DNA of 64,000 bases, from the NCBI GenBank assembly GCA_958510825.1, contig OY294047.1:40501229-40565228 (forward strand). The letters run 5' to 3'. A model generated the notes under the pieces. That model was not told where the DNA came from and made no database searches. It saw only the letters and a program-made list of their open reading frames with translations. Each line of letters begins with the position of its first letter. Position 1 is the first letter of the stretch. This stretch comes from Brachypterus glaber (Eukaryota; Arthropoda; Insecta; Coleoptera; Kateretidae). A program made the position numbers and the translations under genes. Positions 21,748-34,309 of the stretch are shown here, one piece after another.

Positions 21748-24150
21748 TTGCAAGAAAAAAAATTAATAAAACACAATTTGGTTAAATGGCACGTTGTTTT
21801 ATCCCCTTTCGCTCCAGCCGATTTTTCCAGGGACCCATATGGGAAAGTCGCCTAATTTTGAATACAATTTACAGTTTATGCAATATTTAATAGGCAGTAT
21901 TACTTTTTGATATTTTTTTTTATATAACTTATTAGAACGATTTATTATAAAAACAATTTTATTACAGTTTATTTTTTCCAAAAAACACGGTTAAAAAATT
22001 GCATTTTTTTGCATTTGAAAAAGGGTTCTTAATTTGGCACATATCAATTTTTTTTTCAAGAGTGGATCTGGATCCCATTGCTTATGTTTTTTGTTATTTC
22101 TTGACATTTTGGTCTGCAAATAAGAAGTTATTTAATCTCAATTTTAATCATTAAGCATTTTTTTACGAATACTATGTGAGCCATAATTTTGCCATGCAAT
22201 TTAATAATTTGTGCTGCCATTTCACGGGGAGAAGCTCTACCGTTACCATATTACGGATTTTGTTTGACTTTTGGCTTCACATAAAAGTAGGTTTCTGTTT
22301 ACCTCTGCAGATGGTATCTTAGATAGACTACTATCCAAAATTAGGAACCTATCCGAAATTAGGCGTCTTTTATGAAAAATTAATTTGAGAAAGGTACACT
22401 TTAAATATTGCGCAATAAGTTTAATAACATAGCAGAAATATTCGGGCCATTACCACGCTCTAAATGAAAGTACTAAGTTTAATACCACTAAAACACAATT
22501 CTACCGTATCCCGTATACTAATACTTAACTATGGATATTATGGGAAATGAGGGGTTCAGATGTCGCTAGACCTAAAAATATTGAAAATATTTATATGTGG
22601 ATACAATGAAGCGGAAGGGGTTAAACATATACGATAATTGTTTTGAGTAGTGTAAGTTTATGTAAATTGTAAGCTTAATTTTCAGTAAATATGTAGATTA
22701 TAATATCCCACTTGTAATTAACTATGGTAAATAAAACAATGCTATCTTAATTAATATGTATTGTTAAATTAGCGCCTGGTACATTTTGCCGTATAGTCAA
22801 TGTTTACATTATTTTAGAGGTCAGTAACAGATCCCTTACAGGGCTGCTTTAGTACCTATCTATAGATACTTAAGCAGCTATTATAAGGGAACTATCGTGT
22901 TTTAGATCTTTTAATTTTGGTTTATTGTTTTCATTGCTAATATTACATTCAATTCTACAAGCAAAGTAACTGTAACAGTAGCTAAATTGGATAAATTATA
23001 AGAATTGCCATCCTACGACAGATTTCTTTCTGATATAACAGCTTATCGTTACTTAAGAAAAAAAAACTGTAACTTGTGTACTAGTATAATAGCCTTAACC
23101 AACATTCCAATACAGAAAACTTTGTAATAACTGCAACATTTTAAGTTAATTGCTGAAAAATCTGAATTCACAAGTGTATAAAGAAAACGTTAAGTAACTT
23201 TTAATGTTAGCTATTTTCAGCAAAGAAAAAAATAATTTTATGTGCGACCTCATCCAAAGCGAGAGATACGTCAAACTGTTATTACATTGTTGCCAAGGAA
23301 TTCAAATATGGCCGACCACACGTTGTTGTTATTTCGAACGCCGCTTTGTTTATGAAACAGGGCTGAAATAAAACAGAAGACTGTGCTGCCGCACTATGCG
23401 CGAACGTGGTATGTGTATGTCTGAACTGAGAAAATTAGATATGAAGAATAGCCAAACCAAATGACTTTAGGTTAAATTCGATATAAGAAAGAAAAAAATT
23501 TACAAGTTATAGCTTTTGACATCTACTCCGCGGGGGATACTTAACTGCGATAAAAGTTTTATCTTGTAAATTTTTTTCATGAAAACATCTAAAATGATGG
23601 GCTAGAATATGATCATATGACTTGAAAAAAGTTATTCCAGCATATTTCAAACAAAAACATCTAGACGTATAAAAATAATTAAGAGAATTAATTTCTTTGC
23701 TAAAGGCTCAAATAACTTTTTAAAATTTTTCAAAAATGAAATTCGCTTCATAATCTGATGGGCAATAGGCTTTTTTTTAAATGCAGTAAATTAATAAGCT
23801 TTAAAAAACACGAAATCGTAAATATTTTAAGTTGCAATTTACCTAACTCCATCATATGATTGTAAACAAGAGAAATCCCACTTATGTCAAATTACACTTC
23901 TGAAAAAAATGATACGCTTTATAAATGTTTTCGAAAAAAGCAAATAATTGATATTTTATTGCTGGTCATGTATCCCGGTGAGGTATGTATTTTTTCTCAT
24001 TAAAATTAAAGGGTTATTCAGAAATTTAAATGGTGCAATGGCGCAAGGCTTTCCTTGGGGAAAGTAAAACTGTACAGTTTAAATTAATCCTAATAATAAT
24101 TGCAAATTATTTGTAATTATTGCAGACATATTTCACAATAATACGCTTCT
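20685..24150. other. Long AT-rich stretch with simple repeats
   Basis: No gene recognised. It contains a long (TA)n microsatellite at 21692-21740, and an imperfect hairpin at 22831-22891 with ATCCCTTA/TAAGGGA and GCTGCTTTAGTA/TACTTAAGCAGC pairing. A patch of more balanced composition with no clear frame lies at about 23245-23420. Confidence 0.5.
21692..21740. repeat. (TA)n microsatellite
   Basis: About 48 bp of uninterrupted TA dinucleotides followed by a T-run. Confidence 0.95.
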
Positions 24151-24151
24151 A

Positions 24152-24244
24152 ATATTTTTAGATTTGGCGAAAGCGTTCGATGCGGTCGATAACGAGATAT
24201 TATGGAAAGACTTACTTTACTTAATAAACATCAAAACATCGTAG
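24152..24244 (+). pseudogene. LINE reverse-transcriptase fragment, block A
   Basis: The frame reads IFLDLAKAFDAVDNEILWKD followed by LLYLINIKTS and a stop. DLAKAFDAVD is the first catalytic-aspartate block of non-LTR reverse transcriptases. Nothing downstream continues the RT fold (no FADD, no GxPQG), so only this roughly 30-residue piece survives. Confidence 0.85.
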
Positions 24245-24699
24245 GGTAGATAATAAAAATAAATTTAGAAAAAAAAACGTTTAGCGAATTGAAAACTTTA
24301 GATACACTATACTTTCTTAGGAGGGGCGTGTGTAACATGGCGTAAACTTTTTGATATATTGCATCGAGTAGGTCGGGCGTATATTCACTATATATATATA
24401 TTGTACAGGTAGAGTTGGCTGTAAATTATATTCAATAATATTTATGGCCATGCCATTTCGGTACTGATATATCTAAATATTCCTTTCAAGATTAACATGT
24501 GAAGAGTACCACTTTCATAAAGAGTAAAATACCAGTTTTGAGGATATATCCTCAAAAATATGTGTTTATATGCGTTTTCTGAATAAAATTTTTATTATAA
24601 AAATTGGTAAATCGGTAAAATTTCGCTACAGAAAAAATTATACCTGTCAAAATAGAGTTAGACATACTGTCATAATTTAGACTGTAGGCATACTGTCAT

Positions 24700-25090
24700 A
24701 TTTTAATAGTATATTAGTACTAGTGTGCTAAAAACGTTATATGAAACGAGTGCTTTATACAATTTTTTCTATTTTGCTCTAAAATTTAAAAACTTACATT
24801 TAAATTGATGACTGATTTAGGTATTTTTGTTTTGGATTGGCATTACAGTTGACACCATGTTTATAGTATATTAAAGTACTAGTTTCATAACATACGTTTT
24901 TAGCTCACGAGTATTTTGATATATTTTACAGTCATCTCTTCTTTTTTCACTGCAATTAACCAGTCCACAATTTTAACACGGTAAAAAATAAGCCAAACAC
25001 AAAATTTTGTAAAAAATTAAACTTTAAGTCGACATTGACATTTGCACGCAAAACGTCAAGAGATAGGCTTTTGTATGTTGCCAAAAGAAC
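24700..25090 (+). repeat. Dispersed repeat C, copy 1
   Basis: Shares with 58435-58865 the blocks AACGAGTGCTTTATACAATT, GATGACTGATTTAGG, TTAACCAGTCCACAATTTTA and ACGTCAAGAGATA. The order of the inverted end blocks differs between copies, which suggests internal rearrangement. A small repeated ACTGTCATA motif lies just upstream at 24668-24700. Confidence 0.7.
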
Positions 25091-25499
25091 ACGCAAAATG
25101 CGTGTGATTATGAGCTTATAAGAGTCGCAAAATATAAAAAAATTCTAAGAACCAAAAGTTGTTTTATAAAAAAATTTAAATCCTTAATTTACCTACCCTT
25201 TAAACTTACGATTACGACTTAATATCCTAAAATCAAGTTTTAAAATTACATTATTATTTTAAAATTAGGGTATGAAATAATTTTAACCTCTTTTGAAAAT
25301 TGAACTCTTAATGTGCGCTTGCATAGCGTAGCAGGTCATAAAATGCCGAACTTTTTCGCTTTTTGTTTTGTATATGGCAGTACAGGCGGATTTTTTAAAT
25401 TGAACATCATGCAAAAATATTTTAATAATACGAAAATTTCCTGCATTATATAATATGTAAATTTAATATAAATTCTAACAAGGCTCTTTATATTAAATT

Positions 25500-25640
25500 T
25501 TAATAGTATATTATTTACCAAGTGAGAGAAGTTTAACATTTTTGACTGCGTCAAATTGCGGGATGAGCGCGCTAGCGCGAAGCCCGCAAGCGCGGTCTAA
25601 AATGTTAAATCTTCACTCACGTGGAAAATATAGTATTTTT
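25500..25640. repeat. Inverted repeat with a very GC-rich centre
   Basis: AT-rich arms (GAAGTTTAACATTTTTGAC and its near complement TCTAAAATGTTAAATCTTC) flank the centre GCGGGATGAGCGCGCTAGCG, which folds back on GAAGCCCGC. It could extrude as a cruciform and may be the core of a foldback-type MITE. A separate small hairpin TGGCCGTTCGCGGCCA lies at 25727-25742. Confidence 0.7.
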
Positions 25641-25742
25641 TTCACTACCAGTACAATTAATTAGCTATATATTTATTTATTTTACTAAAATTTTATGAAA
25701 AAGCTTATAAATTTAAAATATCACCCTGGCCGTTCGCGGCCA

Positions 25743-26508
25743 TTAAAAAAAACAAATGAATAACTTGACATTTCTGGCAGAAATTTTCTGGTGATCTGCT
25801 AAAAATTAGTAAGTTAGAAAGTGTTTCCGTGTTAAGTGTAATAAAATATATAAAAATGGAAAGTGAAATGCAAAGTGATGATTCTGGTACTCCCCCAGAA
25901 ATAAGGGGACAGGCGAAAACTGTAAGGGAGAATCTATTGCCTGAAAAATCAATATATGGGGGTTGTACCTCTTGTAATCTATGATCATTACGGTAATATA
26001 TGGTGTATAATCTATGGTTGAATATGATGGACCAATGATTTTACTTATCGAGGTGTTTTTTGTAAAACATGTTTTATAGGTACTAATTTAGTTAATATTT
26101 TTTAATTTATCATGCAATAGATAAATTTGGTGCCTAAAGACACTTGTAAATAGCAATGTGATTTAATAATTAAGTGAAACGTCAGATGCCAAAACAGCTG
26201 AATAAAAATTCATTATTCACCATGGTGCAATTTCATTATTTTTAGGAACCTCTGACGTCATAGGTAGAGAAATAATATTTCTACCAATTGAAAAGAACAG
26301 TAATAAAGATGTGCTTTTAGGCTGGTGGTGAAAAAATACTTTATATGTATACAATAGGTATTTCAAAGTTCTATATTCTGTTTAGAATAAAGTTTAACTT
26401 TTTTTATTAACAACCGGAAATTTTGATTTCATTAATTAAAAAAATCAGTGGTTTGGAAATCAATATTAAGGATACAGTGTAAAAAATTGGGATAAAACTA
26501 TAGAGTTA
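25743..26508. other. AT-rich stretch, no gene recognised
   Basis: No domain-bearing frame. The short minus-strand frame at 25806-25988 lacks support. Confidence 0.4.
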
Positions 26509-27426
26509 TATGCAGGGTGTTTTTCAAAGGTGCTCACCCCTATAACATTTTTACTCCTAGAGATAAAATAATGAGTTTTATACAGGGTGTCTATAAGACC
26601 ATATTCTGAATTTATCACCTAACGTATTTTTTTTCAGGAATCCCTACTTTTGACCCTTACTTTTGATTTTTAAATAGAACACCCTGTATATTTTTACACA
26701 TTTTGATTCTCCATTAAATTCTGCATGCTTGTCAAATTTTGACAGCTTTTGTCATTTTTTTAAATAAAATTTAGTTTGACTTTTTTATCTAGAAATTTAC
26801 TAAATCTATTCATTTTGGAACAAATATTGATTGAAAAATACAAATTATTAAAAAATATGTCTACTTTTGATTTACACGAAAACTAAACTTGGCAAAAAAT
26901 ATCTTTTGCTTTAACTTAAATTTTTACTTTATTAAGTCTATGGCTCACCGATATCACTAGAAAGATTATTTTTTCTCTTTACTTTGATACCAAAAAGTTA
27001 ATATTTATTTTTATAATCTCTTTAAAATAATAAAAGTTTATAAAATAATATATGTGTTGTTGGCCCGAATTGACTAGTTCCTTTGGTCATGCTTTAAATT
27101 TAAGGCGTTTGCTTTGTAAAGCAAACGCCGGAGAAATAAGCGTGCTTGTAAGCCTATTATTATTTTTACAAATTTATTTTAATTTAAAGAAATTATAAAA
27201 ATAAATATTAACTTTTTGTTATCACTGTCAAGAGAAAAAAATAATCTTTTTGGTAATATCGACGAGCTAAAAATCAAAAGTAGGGATCGCAACCGGAAGT
27301 GAAAAAAAAAATTCCTTTGGTGATAAAACTTAAAATATGGTCTTATAGACATACTGTTAATTTCATTATTTTGTCTAGGAATAAAAAAGTTATAGGGGCG
27401 AGCCACCTTTGAAAAACACCCGTTAT
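26509..27426. mobile_element. 918-bp ACAGGGTG-family element
   Basis: The left arm GCAGGGTGTTTTTCAAAGGT is mirrored by the right end ACCTTTGAAAAACACCCG. Inverted homology of about 155 bp runs in to the shared CTACTTTTGATTTTT block (about 26645 and its complement near 27270). An internal ATACAGGGTGTC (26580) and ACACCCTGTAT (about 26684) suggest a nested shorter unit. The interior carries no transposase. Confidence 0.75.
27104..27129. repeat. Perfect 12-bp stem hairpin
   Basis: GGCGTTTGCTTT and its exact complement are separated by 2 nt. It lies off-centre within the 26509-27426 element and is followed by AT-rich DNA, not a T-run, so it is not an obvious terminator. Confidence 0.8.
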
Positions 27427-28270
27427 AAGTGAAAATTGTAAAATTGATATGATTTAAACTGAATTTTTGACTGTTTTGTAGAAATTTTAACGAAGTTTTT
27501 AAATTTACGATGACAACGTAATATAAATGTTTCTAAAATCAATGATACCGGTAATTAAGTTATAGGTTATGCGTGTTGAAATTTTTTTGACAGTGTAGGA
27601 TAAGGTGTATATGAAAAAAGGCCCAATTATGATATCATTGAAGTAAAACTATTTGTAAAAATCTAAATAAGTTATAAAGGTCCAGGATTTACTAATTTTA
27701 GTTTTATTTTAGCTGTAACTTTTTCTTGGACCTAAGTATCTCAATAGTAAACATGTAAATTTTATTTTTGTTTTATGTTTGTAAAGGACACTCATAAGGG
27801 TCAACTATGTCTTGTAAATATTCTGAATATTTTTGCCACAACTCTATTCCAATAAATAATATAAATCCAAATTACAATATTCTATATCCTGCACAAATAA
27901 AAAATCTTTTCGTATAACGGATTAACTTTAATATCATCAATAAAAATAGATTTTTATTGTAGTTTTTGTTTTGTTTTATTTTTATCTCCTTAAATTCCAT
28001 AAAAAAAATCACTTACTTTTGATGGCTCAAGGAGATCAACGTTTATATTGGAATTCCTGTTTCACCTGAAAGAACAAAAATAATAGTAAGTATTCCGTTA
28101 ATTATTTCTAAAAATATTAAAAAAAAATAATAGCCGTGAATAATATTATAAGCACACAAATAAATTAAGTTTATTGGTCAGTAAATATTTACAGTTCATT
28201 TGATCGTATTTACAAAGTAAATACTATCTACTAAATAGCAGTAAAAGTTGAGTGATTTTACGAGGTTTGA
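27427..28270. other. AT-rich stretch, no gene recognised
   Basis: No coding or repeat boundary recognised. Confidence 0.4.
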
Positions 28271-28274
28271 TTAA

Positions 28275-28726
28275 CCCTTCAGCGGGCGCGCGTATTTTCC
28301 GTTTACAGTGCTATTAAAGAGTTTCAGCTATCTGGTGTAAACAAATCAGTATGATTTTGACAGGGGTTATTTGCCTTTCTTGAGAAGTGTGAGTATAACC
28401 GTATGTATTACATCCGCATGCTTACCAAAAAAAAAACTTAATTAATAAAAAGAAGGTTTCTGTAAAAAAATATCCGTCTGTCGGGCGGTCGGTCTGTCTC
28501 TCTGGAAAGTTTTTGACCACGATAACTTAAGAACGCTTTGAGCTGAACCATTCTGACCATAGGTTGCTTATCAAAAGTTATAGACTGGGGTTGTTTCTGG
28601 TAAGGGGGTAAAATTAAGTAAAAACTATTTTAATTTCATGTTTCAAAACAAATACATTAGATACGCGCCACCATTTAGGTAGCAGGCTTGCCCTTCATAT
28701 ATATTAAGGGCGCACCTGCTAGAGGG
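28275..28726. mobile_element. piggyBac-type MITE with TTAA target duplication
   Basis: The element starts CCCTTCAGCGGGCGCGC and ends GCGCACCTGCTAGAGGG, an imperfect inverted repeat opening with CCC. It is flanked on both sides by TTAA (28271-28274 and 28727-28730). TTAA plus CCC ends is the signature of piggyBac elements. The 452-bp interior holds no transposase but carries a TCTGTC-rich run (28487-28501) and GATAACTTAAGAACGC, the module shared with other repeats in this window. Confidence 0.85.
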
Positions 28727-28730
28727 TTAA

Positions 28731-29849
28731 AAAATAGGCTGATTTAACACTGTTCATATCTGTCGTACCCAACATTAAATTTTCTTGAAAAGATTGCAAA
28801 TAATTTACTTTGAAAATGGACTCTAAATTATTATTTATTTATAACTAGCTTTGAGCCGGATATTACATAGAAATCTTAAGATGGAAAACTAAATTAAGTT
28901 CTACAAAAAGCTTTATAAAAAGCTATACATGTAGAACATATATGTTCATTTTAACAACAATATCCTGTTATGTATAGTGGACAACCGATAACCGATTTAT
29001 TTGATTTTTATGCCAGATGCAGTAGCGGCGTTTTAAGATTCATGAGTCATAGCTCTGCCTTTGTCTTTGCTATGAGAAAATATGGAAGCAAAATAAGCTT
29101 TGTGGTCCAGCGCGCAGAAAAATAAATAAAAATCCCCGCTTAGTAGCTATTATTTCATAAATAACTAAAATGCTAATCTTAATATAAATTTACTTTTTAT
29201 CAGTATTGTTTTTCGAGAAATATATTTTACCATATAAAATGCACACATCTAAGTATATTATGTTTTCCCTTTAAAAAATTTATACACAACCCTAACTACT
29301 AAGATATAAGCCACAAAATATCGCATATATCAAAAAAAAGTCGTAAATAAAATTTGCAAAACTCTATAAGCATAAATATTCACATGTTCAGTAAAATATA
29401 AAAGCGATGCCAGAAAGAAAATTCACGCCAGTTTTATGTTTATCGCACATGTTCCCCAGAATTTATTGAAAGTTATATGACATTTTAATTGAAAGGTTCA
29501 TGCATCCTCCATATACATGGTAATACTAATTGGAAAGTTTAAACCAGCCGTGAAAATATATTGCCTCACATTCTATAAAAAATATTTGCATATTAGCTGT
29601 AACTTTGCCTTTACCATAAAGAACCATTGGGAATTATAAATATTCAAAAAAAAGCAAAATTAAGAGTTAAAAACTAAAGAAAGAAAACTCCATTACATCC
29701 TCCTCATTTGGACAAATTGAAAGGATTTCTCCAGTTATATTACCCTTATTACATACTTTTATTTATCAATTTTTATTTCTAGATCGTTGATAATGAACTA
29801 TAATTAATTTAGGAATTAAAGGGATAATTGATAAATAGATAGTTGTTAT
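28731..29849. other. AT-rich stretch, no gene recognised
   Basis: No supported feature. A palindromic run AGCTTTATAAAAAGCT lies near 28909. Confidence 0.4.
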
Positions 29850-30065
29850 TGCACTGCAGGACTGCACCTTGAACTCGGCAGCTTAAAAATGCAATAAAAC
29901 CGTAATAATTTATAATCATTATTAATATAATAAGTATTACAAGTAGTTTTTGACTGGGTACTCTGTCGAACGCTTTGCTGAGGTTAAGTAATGCAGCATA
30001 TACTAGTGTTTTAAAATTTAGGTGCTGTCCTACTTTTTAAAAGCCAAAGTGATTGGGTCCCGTAT
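29850..30065 (-). pseudogene. LINE reverse-transcriptase fragment, N-terminal RT blocks
   Basis: On the minus strand, HFGFLKSRTA (near 30050-30020) corresponds to the QFGFRKxRST block. It is followed, after a frameshift, by LVYAALLNLSKAFDRVPSQK (block A with the first catalytic Asp), and then, after a shortened spacer, SCRVQGAVLQ, like the GVPQGSVLG block. The piece is frameshifted and internally deleted. It lies head-to-head with the plus-strand RT fragment that begins near 30168. Confidence 0.75.
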
Positions 30066-30167
30066 TTAAACACGAAGTTATACAAGTAAGAAGATTTTTT
30101 TAAAGTAATTTAGAAGTAATTTGGATGTGGTGGTGGTAAGATAATAATTAATAATATCTCAGGTGTT

Positions 30168-31276
30168 TTAAATGTAGTTTCTTTTACTTTTATATTAATA
30201 AGTCTTTAATAAGTGATAAGTCCGAAACTTTGCAGAGTTTCGAACATTCAGATATTGCGATGGAAGAACACATTGAAACAGTAGAAGAAACCGTTCTATT
30301 TGCGGACGACACAACATTTTTACTTAAAAGTATAAATCTAACCCTTTTAAACTATAGAGTTCTGGAAGCGCAGTCGAGGTCCTTTGATTGGTTCGTGGCA
30401 AATAAACTAACAATTAACAAAGATAAAACCCAAATAATAACTTTTAGTCTGAGACCACATGCTTCAGTAGACCCAGTTAAATTACTAGGGCTCATTATGG
30501 ATCCTAAATTAAACTGGACCGAACACGTTACGTATATCTGTAAAAAGTTGTCCTCTTCCCTGTTTGTTTTGAGAAACTTGGTCGAAATTGTTTCCAAAAA
30601 CGTCCTTCTTATAACGTATTATTCCCTATTTGAAAGCATATATAGGTATGGTATTCTTGTTTGGGGACATACCTGCCACATTGATGATATTTTAAGTAAA
30701 CAAAGGAAAGCTATTAGAATCTTGACCAATAAAGGGTATAATGATGATGTCAAAGAAACTTTTAAAACTTTGAATATATTAACCGCCCCTTCTCTGTATA
30801 TTTTTGAATGCTTATGCTTTTCCAAAAAACATGAAAATCAGTATAATCCGCAACATAATATACATGAATATAACACACGCCAAATGAAAGACATAAGATT
30901 AGATTATCATCGTACTTTAGCATCCAAAAATTCCCTTACATATTATGGCCCCAAATTCTACAATAAAGTTCCTTTGCATGTAAAAGAATTAAAATTTCGA
31001 AACTTTAAAAATAAAATAAGAACACATTTATTGGAACACTCATTCTACACATTTAAAGAATTTTTAGACAAACCTTTTACTTAATTTTAAAATTTGTACT
31101 TGTTTTTATTTATTAACTGTATTTTGTATTACTTCGTTTTTTGTTTTATTATTTGTACACATTTTTATGTAACATTTAGAACTTTATCCATATTTTTTTA
31201 CTATATTTTCTTTTTGACAAATGTAAATACTGGAATGTATATTAGCATGAAATAAATAAATAAAATAAATAAATAA
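30168..31276 (+). pseudogene. 5'-truncated LINE: RT catalytic core to 3' tail
   Basis: The open frame starts near FFYFYINK (compare LFLIYIND) and runs to a TAA at 31082-31084. In order: VLFADDTTFLL (FADD catalytic motif, near 30295-30325), WFVANKLTINKDKTQIITFS, LLGLIMDPKLNWTEHV, YYSLFESIYRYGILVWG, and the C-terminal YYGPKFYNKVPLHVKELKFR. These are the palm and thumb of a Jockey/CR1-type ORF2, still without a stop. The endonuclease and first RT blocks are missing, so it cannot be autonomous. A 3' UTR of about 190 bp ends in ATAAATAAATAA repeats near 31250-31276. The long intact frame suggests a fairly young insertion. Confidence 0.88.
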
Positions 31277-31490
31277 TAGAAATTTATTTTCACGATTGTA
31301 CGCAATCAGAAAGAGCTGAGGCTTTTGTGGAACTTTACCACTAATGGTCAAGTTTTAGACTTACTGGTCCTTTTTCCTACTCTATATTGGAAGAGTTAGT
31401 AAAATTAATAAAAAATTGAGCAAATAACATGTTTTTTTACGCATTTATAAAAATGTATTAGTTTTAATAAAACTAAATATAAACCCATTA

Positions 31491-31583
31491 CAAAAAATAA
31501 AACAAAAACTTAAAGTCTTCTCCACAAAAAAAAAAAAAAAAAAAAAATGTGGAGAAGACTTTAAGTTTTTGTTTTATTTTTTG
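31491..31583. repeat. Perfect 36-bp hairpin with poly(A) loop
   Basis: Left arm 31491-31526 and right arm 31548-31583 are exact complements containing CTTAAAGTCTTCTCCACA. The loop is 21 adenines. Perfect arms mean recent formation or an assembly artefact. It lies about 215 bp after the end of the LINE. Confidence 0.9.
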
Positions 31584-31589
31584 AAATAT

Positions 31590-34020
31590 TTTACTCCACT
31601 TCAAGAATGGACAATACATTATTTTATAAACCCATTATTTAAAGATTGAAACGTTATTGTTACAATCACACAGGAGCAGTAATACAGAATTATAATTTGT
31701 GTGTTTAAGAATAGACTACGTCATATAATCACTTATTGTAAATAATGCATAATAGATGAATTTCCAAACTGAATCTTGGTCAAGGCTTTGTGTGCTTATA
31801 TTACACTGAAGGTTTAATTTGAATTATAAAGTCTAACTTAATCTAGCCATTAAGGTAAAAAGACAATCCTTGTTTACGCATCAGTTCCTCAGATAAAATA
31901 ATTTTAAATTCTTTAACCTCTGTTTACGCTCTTAGCCTTTTTCCCAAGCGTGTGTTTTACCTTAATACCCATACGTTTTTTTATTTATAATTTAACTTTT
32001 TTTAAACTATACTTTGAACAAAAGTTGAAATATTTTTTCGTATATTTTTGTAAAAATAAACAAAAAAAAAAAAAGATATGGTATGAGATTTATTGTAAAA
32101 AAATCTCAGTTGAAGTAGCTTCCACTCGATAATAAAAAGTTATTGGTCAGAAGCTTTTAAACTATAGATAGCCATAAAATAAAACTAGTTTATTTTATTT
32201 TGTTTCAACAAGATAAGATAATAAATTATTAGGCTTAATGAAGCCATTAAAACAGGTACTATTGAAAGGACATTAGCATATAAATGGACACTAAAAAATA
32301 TTAATACTTTAGCATGTTTTAATTTTGGTATTCTTTGAGCAGAATCTATTTGAGTAAAAAGTTACATCAAGACAGCTATAATTAGTGGTTTAAAAATTAC
32401 CTTTAGTGATATTTTTATTCCTCATTGTGCTTTTAACAATTTTTGACATTTAGATTAAACTGAATATACACTAAATATTTTTAAAAAGTAAAAGTTTGTT
32501 TAAAATTATAATAAAAGTTTTTTTATTTATAATGTGATATTAAAATAAAATTTTAAACTAACCGAGCTGGTGACACCTAAAATTAATCTAAAATCACAAT
32601 TTTTAAATAAAACTATGGACCAGAATTATTTTGACTTGCCGAAAAATTTCTACCACATCATTTTAACAAAATATTTGTTGATTTATGCATAAATTTCCTT
32701 TTTCATTTAGTACCTTTCTTATTCTTGAGCTTATTATCTAGATGTTTCTAATGTTTTGGTTGACAATAAATTTAAAAAACAAGATAGCCAACCTTACAAA
32801 GGGAATTAAATATACAGCTACAAAATATCTGAATTATTAATTTAATTTTTAAATTCTTAAATATAAAAGTAAAAAATTGATGCGATTACATATCCCCGCA
32901 ACATTATATCCAAACTAAAAACTATTTGCGATAAAATATCCTTGTGACAAAATTAAAGACAAAATATAAAAAAAAATAAATCGCGATAAAATATCCCAGC
33001 GATAAAACATTTAAGTGAAAAAAATATCCAAAAGACAATTTCTTCCAGTAGAGTATGGAATGTTTATTAATTTGGATAGATAGCTAATATTTTAATGCTT
33101 CTAGAAAAAAAATAGAACTAGAATTTACAGATAATAGTTGTTTAACGATCGTTTATTTTTAAATATTTTAAGTATACTTAATTATAATATAATAATAATA
33201 TATATTTATTCAGCAAAGCTATGACATGTTACGAAAAATTGTTACAAACATGAAATAAGTACTTCTCAATAAAAGGTTTTAATAAGTTCCAAAATCTAGT
33301 AGATAATTAATAAAATAGAAGGAATAAATAAACAAATTAAATTTATAAAAAGGAAAAATTGATTCATTTTACTTAAACAAAGCTCGCAGTTATATTCGTC
33401 AGCAAAAATAGTATCAACGTTTCCGTCCTTGTGAATATAACTGATTTCTATTTAATAGTTATACTATAAAGTTAACGCCGTCATAATTTTATGCCGCCAT
33501 TAAATCATAATAAAGACTTGTACATTTTAACCAAATAGGTAATATAATTGCGTATGTATTTGATTTATTTACTAGAAATACTTAAATATAAAATATTACT
33601 CCTTTATGACAAATATATTAAATTTTAATTAATTAATTAATCCATATTTGAATATTTGAATATTTGAATATTATTTGAATATTTGAATATTAAAAAAATA
33701 ACATAAATTATATGCAAAAAAAAATAAAAACAAAAAAAAATCATTATTTTAATGCTAAAAATATCTATATATCATACCTATATTTTCTTTTATAATGTCA
33801 TTCTGCTCCTGCATATTGTTTATTTTATAACAAACTCACAATTTAATCACAAACAAAAAAAAATAATTGTCAAAACATTAAAACACAAACAAAATCGCGC
33901 CTAAAACAATAAAACAATAACTTTTACTAGTGACTAACAACCAAGCGCATATAAAATAAAACTGACTTATAAAAAACACTTTTTAGAAAAAGCTAATAAT
34001 GTCCTTGTAAAAACTGAATC
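31590..34020. other. AT-rich stretch with simple repeats
   Basis: No gene recognised. A tandem (TATTTGAA)n array with one slip lies at about 33643-33690. Homopolymer runs are frequent. Confidence 0.5.
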
Positions 34021-34029
34021 GTGCGAAAA

Positions 34030-34300
34030 TAGACAAGGCCGACCCATTAACAATGGGCTTTAGTTAAATCAGGATTTTAGGGTCTCAAAAATATCGACCA
34101 ACCAGAGCATCGGACTGTAAAATTGTAACCGTAGGGTGCATGGGTGTTTGCCTTGGTCCCCTGCCATCTGAGATTATAGTTGTTCAAATAAAGAATGCAG
34201 CTGAAGCGCCATAGCTTATATAGGTTATCTTTTTTATCTTGACTCACTCGGATTTTAATTCGTTTTCGACTAGGCATCAGATTGGAACATCGTGCATAAA
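34030..34300 (+). other. Possible degenerate tRNA-like (SINE-like) sequence
   Basis: CCAGAGCATCGGACTGTAAA at about 34102-34121 resembles the D-arm end and anticodon arm of a tRNA-Tyr-type sequence (GTA at the anticodon position). The following TAGGGTGCATGGGTG is only a weak box-B match. The stretch is GC-richer than its flanks. It may be a decayed SINE, and a functional tRNA gene is not supported. Confidence 0.3.
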
Positions 34301-34309
34301 AAATATTTA

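Noticed and set aside
27179..27406. 75-aa minus-strand frame
   Set aside because: Lies in the right arm of an ACAGGGTG element. Biased composition, no domain.
30352..30825. Minus-strand frames opposite the LINE RT
   Set aside because: Shadows of the plus-strand reverse transcriptase frame.
33643..33690. CRISPR-like short regular repeats
   Set aside because: An 8-bp simple tandem repeat in eukaryotic DNA with no spacers. There are no CRISPR arrays in the window.
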